A DNA stretch of 64,000 nucleotides from Chthonomonas sp. (GTDB taxonomy: Bacteria > Armatimonadota > Fimbriimonadia > Fimbriimonadales > Fimbriimonadaceae), in NCBI GenBank assembly GCA_016788115.1, contig JAEURR010000003.1, positions 248,001 to 312,000 on the forward strand, written 5' to 3'. The notes beneath the pieces were generated by a model. That model was not told the DNA's origin, did not search any database, and saw nothing but the letters and a program-made list of their open reading frames with translations. Every line of letters starts with the position of its first letter. The first letter of the stretch is position 1. Made by a program: the position numbers and the translations under genes. Positions 8,299-17,714 of this stretch are shown here, one piece after another.

Positions 8299-9255
8299 TT
8301 ATCGATCCTCCGGAGAACCGCCCTGCGAAGGTCGGCCTGGGCCACCGCCCGGTACACCCGCAGGTGGAGCACCACCCGCCGGGAGCAGTCCGGGCCCTGC
8401 CGCGGCAGGAGGAGCGGCCGAGCCAGGGCCTACCGGAGCCAGCGAGGCACGTGGCACCGGAGTGCGGAAATCGTAGTTCAGCTGCTTGTCGGCCGGGATC
8501 GAAGGATCCATGTTCAGCACGACACCAAAGGTGACTTCAGACCACTTCGGCATAGCGCGTTTGGCATCGCGGGTACCCGTTCCAAAGTTGCCCGCGCCGG
8601 TAAACCCGTCGTTAGCATCCTTGGCTTGTTCGACCAAGTAGGCGATCCGCTCATCCGGCCCCTTGGATCCGTCCGGACGCATAAATGGCGGAATCCTTCC
8701 GGCCTTCACGAGGTGCGGAAGACCAATATTATCCGTCGCGTCTAACCCAGGGACGTACGTGTCGTTCAAATCAAAAGTCGAGCGGCTGACCTGAACCGCG
8801 CCGGGGATCCGTAGGAGCGCCAGCGCAGTGTCTGCATACTGCTGGTAAGTCTGCAGGACGCCGGTAACGGTCAACAAACAACCCGTCTCAGAAGCCGGTC
8901 GCACCGACATCGCGTTCACACGCATGTAAGAAGGGATGTAGGGCTGAATGGAGCGATAGAATTCCGTGTACTTGGTGTTCTGCGCGGTCATCGCCTTGTA
9001 CAGGTCCAGGTTTCGCTTGACCTCGGTACCCTGGGCGGCCTTCGCCTCCGCAGATTGCGCGAGCGCGACGACTGCATCGGCTTGCACCTTTGCTTCGTCC
9101 ATCTCGACCTTCGCCGCCTCACGCTTGCCCGATGAGTAGACACTCATGAAGCCAGCAAGCGCCGCGCCGCCGATGGCGAGCAACAAGCCGAGGACAAGAA
9201 AGGTTCGGCCTCGCGCGCCTTGAGTCACATATTTTGGGAGAAGATTAAGCTTCAT
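8299..9255 (-). CDS. pilN: PilN-like pilus assembly protein
   Basis: A 318-residue bitopic protein. The N-terminus MKLNLLPKYV matches the conserved PilN peptide (typically INLLP) that inserts into PilM. A membrane helix follows (about 17-38), then a coiled coil (40-85) and a small alpha/beta domain (about 105-160, MRVNAMSVRP...LLTVTGVLQTYQQYADTAL). Residues 160-270 carry an extra stretch not typical of PilN, and the last 45 residues are Pro/Gly/Ala-rich (APPAAAGPGLLPAGGAPP). Nine bases separate it from pilM. Confidence 0.85.
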   Translation of the reverse strand: MKLNLLPKYVTQGARGRTFLVLGLLLAIGGAALAGFMSVYSSGKREAAKVEMDEAKVQADAVVALAQSAEAKAAQGTEVKRNLDLYKAMTAQNTKYTEFYRSIQPYIPSYMRVNAMSVRPASETGCLLTVTGVLQTYQQYADTALALLRIPGAVQVSRSTFDLNDTYVPGLDATDNIGLPHLVKAGRIPPFMRPDGSKGPDERIAYLVEQAKDANDGFTGAGNFGTGTRDAKRAMPKWSEVTFGVVLNMDPSIPADKQLNYDFRTPVPRASLAPVGPGSAAPPAAAGPGLLPAGGAPPAGVPGGGPGRPSQGGSPEDR

Positions 9256-9264
9256 CGTAGTTTG

Positions 9265-10518
9265 TCAATCAAAAGCGATGTGAAGTGCGTTGCCGACAGC
9301 GATGGCGAACTCCGATCGGTGCGAATCTAGCTGATTCATATCCAGTCGGCGACCGGAGAGGCTGAGCCCCTTGAGCGGATCGTAATCCTGAACCTTGAGC
9401 CCAATCATGCGTTCAAGGTACTCCGAAAGTCCGCGAAGCTTTGCGCCGCCGCCGCACAGATAGATGGAATCGACGTCTCCGCCCTTGCTGCGGTAGTAGT
9501 CGATCGATCGGCGGAGCTCAGAGTAGAACTCCTCAAGGATCGCGGCCATTGCATTGTAAATCCGTGTGCTCTCTACATCGTCCGTTGGCGCAGCATCCGG
9601 AACGGGAGGTGGCGGCACGAATTCACCGGTCGTCTGATCGGCTTGAACATCGGCCGCGTACGGCTCGGCGTAAGGATTTGCCGCCGGCATCTGCATGGTG
9701 GGCGCAGGGTCCGAGGCAAAAGGATCGTAGGCCGGCGCAGCGGGTGTGCCGTATCCGCCGCCAATACCTGCGCTGTTGGGGACGCTGGCGCGGCTCTGTT
9801 TCAACGTCTCGGCTTCGGCTTCGTTGATGCCAAGATTGTCCACCAAAGCGCGCGTGATGTGGTAGCCACCGATCGGCACTTGCCGCGGCATCATCAGCTG
9901 CCCGTCCTTGTACATGTTGATGGAGGTCGTATTGTGGCCCATATCAACCACACACATCGTCTTGCCTGCGCCCGCGCCGCCGTAGCTCATCATCGCGCTT
10001 CGAGCCAGGCCCAGAGGCTCGACGTCAATTGCGTGCGGCTTACGTCCAGACTTGGTCACGACCTGGATCATGGTTTGGATCGCCGACTGCGGCGCGATCG
10101 CCATGACCACATCCATGTTGGGTGAATTCGGATCGTCGTTCGGGTACGCCCGGTAGTCGCTCTCTATCGTGCTTTCGGCGAACGGGATGTTACGACTGAT
10201 TTCGTAGTTCATCGTCTCCTTCAGCTCGTCTGAGGTCATCTTGGGCACTTCGAGCGTGCGTACCAGGACGGATGCCTGACCAGCGATGGACACGACGGCG
10301 AAGGGGGCGCTTGCCCCTGCGTCCGCGGCGAGGGACTTGACGGCGGCGGCAACGGCATCGGAATCGTAAACGCCCGCGCTGTCCACCGTCCCCTCCGGAG
10401 TCGGGCCGATGTTGAGCGCGGTGATGGCAGGTTCTCGACCTTGCATCTTGACCTCCGCGATCTTGATCTGTTGACTCCCGATGTCAATTCCGAGAACAGT
10501 GTTTAGCTTTTTCGGCAT
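9265..10518 (-). CDS. pilM: PilM-like actin-fold pilus assembly ATPase-fold protein
   Basis: Cytoplasmic actin/FtsA-like protein that binds ATP and the N-terminal peptide of PilN. Seen over 417 residues: phosphate-1 motif GIDIGSQQIKIAEV (about 10-23), MNYEISRNIPF, the CVVDMGHNTTSIN phosphate-2 loop, GGYHITRAL, and the C-terminal YLCGGGAKLRGLSEYLE adenosine motif. An insertion of about 70 residues (roughly 250-320), rich in Pro, Ala, Tyr and Asp, interrupts the fold before the last subdomain and is unusual. It is the first gene of the operon, with GGAG before the ATG and a good promoter 37-66 bases upstream. Confidence 0.9.
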   Translation of the reverse strand: MPKKLNTVLGIDIGSQQIKIAEVKMQGREPAITALNIGPTPEGTVDSAGVYDSDAVAAAVKSLAADAGASAPFAVVSIAGQASVLVRTLEVPKMTSDELKETMNYEISRNIPFAESTIESDYRAYPNDDPNSPNMDVVMAIAPQSAIQTMIQVVTKSGRKPHAIDVEPLGLARSAMMSYGGAGAGKTMCVVDMGHNTTSINMYKDGQLMMPRQVPIGGYHITRALVDNLGINEAEAETLKQSRASVPNSAGIGGGYGTPAAPAYDPFASDPAPTMQMPAANPYAEPYAADVQADQTTGEFVPPPPVPDAAPTDDVESTRIYNAMAAILEEFYSELRRSIDYYRSKGGDVDSIYLCGGGAKLRGLSEYLERMIGLKVQDYDPLKGLSLSGRRLDMNQLDSHRSEFAIAVGNALHIAFD

Positions 10519-10554
10519 ACTCCAATCCGCGCCACGGTTTAATGAGGCCCCCCT

Positions 10555-10584
10555 ATCTTACTACTGGGGTCTCAGGTGTGTCAA
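10555..10584 (-). promoter_or_regulatory. Sigma-70-type promoter for the pilM-N-O-P-secretin operon
   Basis: On the minus strand a perfect -35 box TTGACA (10579-10584), an 18-base spacer and a -10 box TAAGAT (10555-10560, four of six consensus bases). Transcription would begin near 10548, leaving a leader of about 30 bases before the pilM ATG. It lies just beyond the terminator of the giant-protein operon, so the two pilus operons appear to be expressed separately. Confidence 0.65.
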
Positions 10585-10681
10585 CGACCACAGGCTGAAT
10601 CTCTGACTTGGAAAAGACGCCAGAGGGGACCTGAATCGTTCGAACCGTGACTCTCGGCTTCTTTGACGCCTTGCCCAGGTT

Positions 10682-10719
10682 CAAAAGATACAGGGCCGAG
10701 AGGAAATCTCTCGGCCCTG
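10682..10719 (-). terminator. Rho-independent terminator of the minor-pilin/giant-protein operon
   Basis: A perfect 12-bp stem (10691-10702 with 10708-10719, CAGGGCCGAGAG/CTCTCGGCCCTG) with a 5-base loop, 23 bases past the stop of the 2318-residue gene. On the minus strand it is followed by TATCTTTTGA. No competing structure was seen. Confidence 0.8.
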
Positions 10720-10742
10720 AAGCGTGTGCCTCACCTGAGCAA

Positions 10743-13700
10743 CTAGTTGCCTGGCTGCGAGTTGATCACCGGCGCCCACGTCTGCATGAACACGTCCGGG
10801 GAGCCGTCGCGAGTGCTGGACCACAGCATCCACCATAGCCCAGGTCGCCCCAGGCCCGGTGCGCTGAACGCTCCCGAGAACGGATCGAGCATCAGCGTCA
10901 TCGACGATTCGGTTCCTGGCTCGCTGACCGGGATCGGGGTTTCGTCCATTTCGCCGACGTATCCGACACGCTGGGTGGTCTGGACTCGCTGCTGATTCCC
11001 GTTCGAATCGATGATCGTGTATCGAACGGTCAGCACTCGGCTTTCATTCTCAGACGTGACGTAGATGTTTCCGCGGACGGGATCGACCTGATAGAACGAG
11101 CCCGAGGCCATACCGCTTACCGAGAAGCGCACCAGCAAGCCCGAGGAGTTCAGCGCTGGCAGGCTCGGAAGCCGGAAACCGTGTCGAAGCGTACGGAGGT
11201 ACGGACGAACACCGGTGTTGGCTCCGCCCTGAGTCGCCGTTCGCGAGTACGACAAGATGTACCGATCGACTCGCATCTGGTTCGCTGCAGGGTCGAACAA
11301 CGATCCGCCACCAAACGTGAACGACTCGGACGCTGCGTAGGGCAGCTCAGTCTGATACCGATCGTCGAACACCATGTTGACGCCCGAGTAGTTCTGAGCC
11401 TCCGATTCGCTGATCCGCGCAAAGCGCGGGGTGGACCGTAGGATGAGCGTAGACTTGGTGGGCACCAACGCGCCAGCGAGCTTGACCGAGCCGTTGCTTA
11501 GGTCGATCTGCGCCTGTCCGCCAAAGATCGTATCCACGATCAGGAGCCGACTCGACGCGTCGTACTGCCGCGTGTTGTTGTCCAAGATCGACTCGTAGCC
11601 GCCGTTGACTCGCCGCAGCACATCGATGAACTCGCTGTTCAGCGGGTTGGCAATCACGCCTTCCACGGTGCCGTTCGTGTCCGTCGCATCGCTGCGCAGC
11701 TCCACGCCTCGACTCCAGTACGCGCCGGTGATTCGATCGTAGATCAGATCGTCGGTCCGGGTCGCCCAGACCTGCAAGAACGAGCCTGCGAATCTCTGCG
11801 GTACGCCCGCGTTGTTGCAGTTCATCGTTGCGAGATAGACTTCCGAGTTCGACTTGCCGCGGAGCTTGCCCGTAAACGAGAGCTGGATCTGAGGTCCAGG
11901 CACCGCCCCCAAGGCGTTGCGCAAGATCGCGCTCACCGAGCCAACGGTCTCGAACGACGAGTTGATCGCAAGCGAGCCCAGCACGCTGTTGCCCAATCGC
12001 ACCCATCCGCCGTTCGTGTAGACCGCCCAGTTCAACTGTTGCAAGCCACCCGACGTGGTCGTAAAGAACACGGTGGCGGTACTGCCTGTTTGGACAATCG
12101 AGGGTCGGCCGATCCTTGCGCCTTCCAGCGCAGTCGAGCCGCCCACCGCGAGCGGTGTGACGTTGTTGATCGTAACCTGGCCATTGGCGTTCGTAGTCAC
12201 CGTTGCGATGAACAACTGCGAAAGCCGAACGGTCTCGCCGTTGGCCGTCGTGGCCGAGGCTTCACCCACGAACGTCAGGTAGACAGAGTTGTTCAGACCG
12301 CGACCCGGGAAGTTCTGCAGCGGGTTGTACGCACCCATTGCTGGGAATGCGGGCATGCCGAAGCGAACCGTGGACGGGTTGATCGTCGTATTGGGACCAA
12401 CTCCGAAGAGGGCCTCGTACGATCCGCCCGGGAATGGAGTCTGGTTCTGGATGAACCATCGCTGGTTCGAAGCCGAGCCCCACTGGTCGAGGTCGTTGGT
12501 CGGGTTCGGAGCAATCGCGCCCGAGGGAGCGTCGCCGCGAAGCGAAGCCGCATACAGCGACCAGGTTGCTTGCGCCGCCGAATCGCTCTGCGTTCTCAGC
12601 CGCTGAGTCCAACCAGGGCCGCCGCCCGTGCTCTGTCGGTTCGAGCTGAAGACCACGACCAAGTTTCCGAAAGAGTCTCGGTATCCGGCAGGCTCTTGGT
12701 TCGCCCACATGAATCGGTGGTCATTGGCAATGGTGAGCGCATCGACCATCGAACCACTCTTGCGGGTGTTTCGATTGGTAATGCGTGCCTCAACGACTTC
12801 GAACGACAGCCGGATTCCCGGATCGATGTACGACTCGTAGATCGCGTTGCTTCCGGCTCCGGACAGCACGCCAATCGTCGGGATGCCACCCGCCGTGAAG
12901 ATCGTGTCTTCGAAGGCGTAGATGTCCTGGCGGTACTTGCCCACCGGCGTACCGATCGGGACCGAAACCGTCAGCTTCGGATCGTCAATCGGCGGGAAGC
13001 CAGAGTCGGCGACGCCCAAGTTGACGTTGCCACGACGAGGCGGAGCCAATCGCAGGCGGGTGGGAACACCATCCCCGACTCGCGACTTTTGCACAATCCG
13101 CTTGCGGTTGTAGGCAACGGGTGTGAGCGACTCGTCCAAGTCCGAATGCAGGTGACGGACCGTGTCCATCCACGCATTGAAGTTCAGGCTTGGGCTACCG
13201 AGCACGCGTGCTCGCGAGTCGTTCTGGATGTCCTTTCCGACCCGTACGTTGAGCAAGTTCACGTTCCCTTCATTCCAAACGGTGAAGGTGCGCGTGTACG
13301 AGCCCGCGGAGCCAAACGTCGCATCGTTCATCAAGAACGGATTCGAGCGCGGATCTTGACCAGGAAGGTAGATGCCACCTTGCGGTATCGGGCCGAGGTC
13401 CACCGTCGGCGATGTCGTGCTCAGCCGCTCATCGACGGCCACGTACGCAGCACCGCGATACTCACGGTAGGCAAACGCCGAGTCCTTCGTGAATTGCGAG
13501 ATACTCGTTCCGCCTGGATCGATGTAGACCCGGTTCCGGCTCTCGTACCACTGGGCGGTCGGCGGCTGGTACTTCGGCACATCCAACTGGAGTTGGAACT
13601 CGGTCGGACGCAACACGCGCGTCAGACCCGCGTTGTACGTCGCGACGTCCGTCTCGTAGGTCTCGCGCTCGACATCGCCGAAGATCGCGCCCTCGAGTTC

Positions 13701-16700
13701 GACGGGCTGGAAGACCGGGTTCTGTGCCAGGCCGTTCGGCTTGGCAGCGACTGTCAGCGCGTCGCGGCGGATGTTCGGGTAGTCAAGGCTCGTGTTCGAG
13801 TCCTCGGCATTGGGAGCATCCTCATAGCCGGCGAAGTAAGAAGGATCAAGCGTCTTGATGCGGAAGTCCGTTGCGACCGGATTATCGTTCGCATCGGTGA
13901 GCTTCCACACCATGTCTCCGCCTCGGAATCGGACGTTAGTCAGACCCTTGCCGAAGCCGTTCAGCAGCGACATCGCGCTGCGGTCCAGCACGAACATCAC
14001 GCTCTCGGCGGTCGTACCGTGTTTGACGAAATTGATCGGGTAATTCAGGACGTTGAATACCGAGTCGCCGAACCCTTGGCGGATAATCCGCAAGTTATTC
14101 GAGACGAACGAACCGTTCTGAAGCACCTCAGGCGAAGCGGGATTGAGCGTAACACCGATGGAGTCGCTCGTGCCACCCGCAGCCCCGCCGCTCAGCCTGG
14201 AAATCGCCAACGGATTCGCGAGCGTGTAAGTGAGCGAAGGAGCATAGTTCGCGTTGAGCAACGTGGCATTCGCCGATCCACGATTGGGGCGTGTGGCCAC
14301 CGCTGAGACGCGCATCGTCATGCTGCCCGGAGCCAGTCCGCTCGTACCCGTCCCGCGCAACGGGATCGCGATCAGCGAGACCGTGCCCAGATCGGGAGTC
14401 GTGCCCGTGACTGCGTAGGTCGGACCGAACTGCCGGCGCGTTGCCGAGTTTGTGGCCGTGACTTCGGCCTGGACCTGATAGGTCGTGGTGCCGGTCGGGT
14501 TTTCCGGAAGGTTGTAGACCATCACGTACAAGGTCTCGCCGTACTCAAATGCCGTACGGGTGACTTTCGACTTGATCGCCCCCGAAGTATTGGCCAGCGC
14601 CTGAATCTCAGCGTAAGCAACCGGCGTACCGTTCGCGAACTTCTGCCACAGTTTCTGATAGTCGTCAGGCAGCAGCAGCGTCGATCGGCTGTTCAGCGTG
14701 ATGCCGTTCAGGATATCGATGGTGGGGTCGTTCGGTGGAATCTCTTCGGCCACCGGCGAGTCGCCGGGCGTCAGAGCGAGGTCGCCGTCCGCGAAGTCGG
14801 GATCGTCGCCAAACGCGTACATCGTTCCGAGCGCATCAGCCACGTACATGAAGCCGTACTCCTCATCGAACGCAGCCGAAGGCGGCGTCCAACCAAGCGG
14901 CTTGCCACCGAAGGCAGGCGATGTCGCGCGTGTCCCTTCCAGCTTGTAACCACCCGCGTCGCGCAGGCCGGTTGCCGCCGGTCCGGATGAAAGCCGGTTC
15001 GTGTCGCCTGTTCGTGCGAAGTAACCCTTGATCTGGCCGGTGAGCATCGGCACCATCACCACGGGTCGGCCCTGCGGTGAAGGCGGTGCGCCCGTCGGAT
15101 AGTCCTGCGCGCCCGAGTTCTGAAGCGTATTCATGTACGTAAACCCGAGCGAGCCCGAGGGGCTGGCGTTGAGTTCGCTCGTACTCCAAAGCACTCCACC
15201 CGTGTTGGCATCAAATGCGTACAGCGACCTGTTCGGGTTGGCGATATAGAGGGTATCGGGCATACCGCCCGGGCCATCCACAATCGCATCGGGGACCACA
15301 ACCGGCGAACTCGACTCGAAGCCTCCGAAGAGGTTGATCGTGCCGGTACCGTCCGTGCTCCAGACGAGATTGCCGTCACCGTCCGCCTCTGGATCGTTTT
15401 GATCCAGTGCGTAGAGCTTCGAGTCGCCCGCACCGAAGAAGATCTTGCCAAATGCCACCGCGGGAGACATCGTGATCGAGCCAACTCCGAGCGGAGCCGC
15501 TGCGGCGGGGTACTGCCAAGTGATCGTCGTCGTGCGAGTGGCGGTCGAACCTGCCGCGTCGAGCGCATAAAGTCGTCCAAGTCGCGTCGGGACGAAGACT
15601 GTCGCCGTCGCTGGGCCGCCGCCGCTCGAGGTGGTCGAGACCGTCACCGAACCCGTGATGGGGCCGACGTTCAGCGCCGATGGGGCGGCTGGGTAGTCAT
15701 CCGGCCAACTCCAACGTCGCGTGGTGGTGCCATCGCCGCGACCCTGGGTGTCCAGACAGTAAACCTTGCCATTCTTCGAGCCGATGTACAGCAGGAATTC
15801 GGTGTCGGTCGCCAGCGGGCCAGTTTGCACTTCGGCGACTGCCGCCGAGGTCACGTCGAAGCCAGTCGGCATCTGGGCGATGCCATCGGGTCCGTCGATT
15901 CCCACGACCTTGTTCGGGTCGCTGCTAGCGGGCTTCTCGCTCGGCCAGACCCAATAGACTTCAGTTTTGCCCGTGTAGTTAGGGCCGGACTTGAGCCCGT
16001 CCGCATCCAAACAGTAGATGCGTCCGTTCTCCATCGCGACGATCGCAACGTCTCGGGTCGCCAGACCACTCGAGGTCTGAACCGGGATGCGCGTGAAGAG
16101 CGGAGTCGAGCGGATGCTCAGGTCCGCCGTGCGGACAAAGCGAATGCCATCGGCCAACACCGTGCGTCCGACGTCGGCTGCATTGGTGGTCTGGTTCGTC
16201 ACGGCGACCGACAAGGTCGCGGCCTCGTCGCTCTCGAACACGGAGACACCGCTGATGCTCAGCCGAGCCCACCGTGCGCTCGTCGTCTGGTCGACCGTCG
16301 CGGATCCGATCAGGAAACCGCCGCGGTAGATTTCGACCTGGGCTGCACGGGCCAGGGCCGAGTTTGCACCTGGCACCCACATATCAATCGAGTACTCGCC
16401 CGCGGGCAAACTGGGGCGATAGAACGCGCGCGCCGTCGGAGAAGCGGCAATCGCCGGAACCGAGGCGTAGTCGATCCCAAGGAATCCGGCCACCGCATTA
16501 TCTGGGCCGAAACCAGCACCGAGTTGTACGCCGTGAGACCGGTTGTCCATCGACACCGATTGGGTCGCTCGGCTCAGGCCGCCGATGTCCGCACCAAGAA
16601 TCCAATCTCGCTTCTCAGCAACATAGCGATCGGATTCTGACGTGGTATCGGCTAGCTGCCGGGTCGCGGGCCAGGACCAGACGATGTTGCGTCGCGTGAC

Positions 16701-17699
16701 GCCGCCCGGGTTCGGCTCAGTCGCATCAACCTTGAGACCGCTGTGGTTGTAACTCGAAACGATGCCGAGCGCGTAGTTCTCAACCGAGGATCCGACTTGC
16801 AGGCTCGTTGGATCGTTGCGGGTACCCAGGGTGCGAAGCGGGAACTGTCCGCCCGCCGTGATGCGCCCCAAAACCGGAGCGGCCACCGTCTCGCCGACGG
16901 TATCCAACGCTCGGACCGAACGGGCCGAGTCCGCGTAAACCACGATCGCGGGGCGAGTATCCGTAAGTTCGCCAGTCCCGGTCCGCGGAACCGTGTTCAG
17001 CAGCCGAATCGTGATCTGCGCACCCGTGGCGCGGAAGGTGCGATCGGTCGCCAAGCCGCCGTTACCCAGGCGAGTTTCGCCGCCGCCCGCGTCCGTATCA
17101 ACAACATCGACCACCGGGTTGCCCGGATTGGCTTCGTTCTCAACGCCGACGATCTCATACACAAAGTACCGCTGCGGGTAGTAAAGCCCCGGTCCGAGCG
17201 GCGCACCCGCGTCCAAGACTTCGGTCGGTCCGACCGGGATGTTCACGAAGAGCTGATAGTCTTTTCCAATGGCCGAGGAGAATCGCCATTCAAACGTATT
17301 GGCGGTGCCCGTCGCCGGAACATTGGGGTTTTCCGAGTTTTGCGCGGGAGTGGTGTACGAGTAGTTGTATTCGGCGCGACCCACAATCGGGTTCTTCAAA
17401 GTTGCGTTGAAAGCACGCACTTCGCCGGTCGGCGCAAGCCAATCCGCGGGGTTGAAAGCAACGCCCGAAGAGGTCTCCCAGTTGTCGAGGTCTGCTTGAA
17501 TCGCGCGTACGGGGTCCCACCACCGTAGCCGCAGCCGTCCAGGAGTATCGTTCTGCACGTCACCCACCTGGAGACCGGTCCGCGCACTATCGCCCCTAAA
17601 CGTGGGGTACGTCGATTCTGCGCCGACCCACAAGGCGGCGAGACCGACGAGCGCGAGTGCGAAACCACTCTTAACTGCAAGATTCCACTTGGCTTTCAT
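10743..17699 (-). CDS. Giant exported beta-propeller protein, candidate pilus-tip adhesin
   Basis: 2318 residues with a signal peptide (about 1-28, ending WVGAES). The mature start YPTFRGDSARTGLQ is the hallmark of PQQ-like propeller proteins. About residues 425-525 resemble a Golvesin-type C-terminal/carbohydrate-binding module (AGEYSIDMWVPG ... RWARLSI ... VLADGIRFV). Residues about 540-970 hold repeated blades (RIYCLDADG, KVYCLDTQGRG, RLYALDAAG, KLYALDQND, SLYAFDANTGGVLW). The remaining 1300 residues are beta-rich and unassigned, with no membrane anchor or sorting motif at the end. As last gene after the PilX-like and 1531-residue genes, it takes the position PilY1 has in other operons, so a tip or surface role is inferred; the propeller resemblance is not proof. 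Cysteines are few. Confidence 0.8.
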   Translation of the reverse strand: MKAKWNLAVKSGFALALVGLAALWVGAESTYPTFRGDSARTGLQVGDVQNDTPGRLRLRWWDPVRAIQADLDNWETSSGVAFNPADWLAPTGEVRAFNATLKNPIVGRAEYNYSYTTPAQNSENPNVPATGTANTFEWRFSSAIGKDYQLFVNIPVGPTEVLDAGAPLGPGLYYPQRYFVYEIVGVENEANPGNPVVDVVDTDAGGGETRLGNGGLATDRTFRATGAQITIRLLNTVPRTGTGELTDTRPAIVVYADSARSVRALDTVGETVAAPVLGRITAGGQFPLRTLGTRNDPTSLQVGSSVENYALGIVSSYNHSGLKVDATEPNPGGVTRRNIVWSWPATRQLADTTSESDRYVAEKRDWILGADIGGLSRATQSVSMDNRSHGVQLGAGFGPDNAVAGFLGIDYASVPAIAASPTARAFYRPSLPAGEYSIDMWVPGANSALARAAQVEIYRGGFLIGSATVDQTTSARWARLSISGVSVFESDEAATLSVAVTNQTTNAADVGRTVLADGIRFVRTADLSIRSTPLFTRIPVQTSSGLATRDVAIVAMENGRIYCLDADGLKSGPNYTGKTEVYWVWPSEKPASSDPNKVVGIDGPDGIAQMPTGFDVTSAAVAEVQTGPLATDTEFLLYIGSKNGKVYCLDTQGRGDGTTTRRWSWPDDYPAAPSALNVGPITGSVTVSTTSSGGGPATATVFVPTRLGRLYALDAAGSTATRTTTITWQYPAAAAPLGVGSITMSPAVAFGKIFFGAGDSKLYALDQNDPEADGDGNLVWSTDGTGTINLFGGFESSSPVVVPDAIVDGPGGMPDTLYIANPNRSLYAFDANTGGVLWSTSELNASPSGSLGFTYMNTLQNSGAQDYPTGAPPSPQGRPVVMVPMLTGQIKGYFARTGDTNRLSSGPAATGLRDAGGYKLEGTRATSPAFGGKPLGWTPPSAAFDEEYGFMYVADALGTMYAFGDDPDFADGDLALTPGDSPVAEEIPPNDPTIDILNGITLNSRSTLLLPDDYQKLWQKFANGTPVAYAEIQALANTSGAIKSKVTRTAFEYGETLYVMVYNLPENPTGTTTYQVQAEVTATNSATRRQFGPTYAVTGTTPDLGTVSLIAIPLRGTGTSGLAPGSMTMRVSAVATRPNRGSANATLLNANYAPSLTYTLANPLAISRLSGGAAGGTSDSIGVTLNPASPEVLQNGSFVSNNLRIIRQGFGDSVFNVLNYPINFVKHGTTAESVMFVLDRSAMSLLNGFGKGLTNVRFRGGDMVWKLTDANDNPVATDFRIKTLDPSYFAGYEDAPNAEDSNTSLDYPNIRRDALTVAAKPNGLAQNPVFQPVELEGAIFGDVERETYETDVATYNAGLTRVLRPTEFQLQLDVPKYQPPTAQWYESRNRVYIDPGGTSISQFTKDSAFAYREYRGAAYVAVDERLSTTSPTVDLGPIPQGGIYLPGQDPRSNPFLMNDATFGSAGSYTRTFTVWNEGNVNLLNVRVGKDIQNDSRARVLGSPSLNFNAWMDTVRHLHSDLDESLTPVAYNRKRIVQKSRVGDGVPTRLRLAPPRRGNVNLGVADSGFPPIDDPKLTVSVPIGTPVGKYRQDIYAFEDTIFTAGGIPTIGVLSGAGSNAIYESYIDPGIRLSFEVVEARITNRNTRKSGSMVDALTIANDHRFMWANQEPAGYRDSFGNLVVVFSSNRQSTGGGPGWTQRLRTQSDSAAQATWSLYAASLRGDAPSGAIAPNPTNDLDQWGSASNQRWFIQNQTPFPGGSYEALFGVGPNTTINPSTVRFGMPAFPAMGAYNPLQNFPGRGLNNSVYLTFVGEASATTANGETVRLSQLFIATVTTNANGQVTINNVTPLAVGGSTALEGARIGRPSIVQTGSTATVFFTTTSGGLQQLNWAVYTNGGWVRLGNSVLGSLAINSSFETVGSVSAILRNALGAVPGPQIQLSFTGKLRGKSNSEVYLATMNCNNAGVPQRFAGSFLQVWATRTDDLIYDRITGAYWSRGVELRSDATDTNGTVEGVIANPLNSEFIDVLRRVNGGYESILDNNTRQYDASSRLLIVDTIFGGQAQIDLSNGSVKLAGALVPTKSTLILRSTPRFARISESEAQNYSGVNMVFDDRYQTELPYAASESFTFGGGSLFDPAANQMRVDRYILSYSRTATQGGANTGVRPYLRTLRHGFRLPSLPALNSSGLLVRFSVSGMASGSFYQVDPVRGNIYVTSENESRVLTVRYTIIDSNGNQQRVQTTQRVGYVGEMDETPIPVSEPGTESSMTLMLDPFSGAFSAPGLGRPGLWWMLWSSTRDGSPDVFMQTWAPVINSQPGN

Positions 17700-17714
17700 A
17701 GCAATACTTCACGA

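Noticed and set aside
12039-14306. A 755-codon plus-strand frame opposite the 2318-residue gene
   Set aside because: It is the antisense shadow of a high-GC gene: arginine-rich, no ribosome site, no domain. The minus-strand frame has a signal peptide and propeller motifs.
10743-17699. PEP-CTERM or LPXTG-like sorting signal at the end of the giant protein
   Set aside because: The C-terminus ends in a beta-rich polar stretch (MQTWAPVINSQPGN) without a hydrophobic helix or basic tail.
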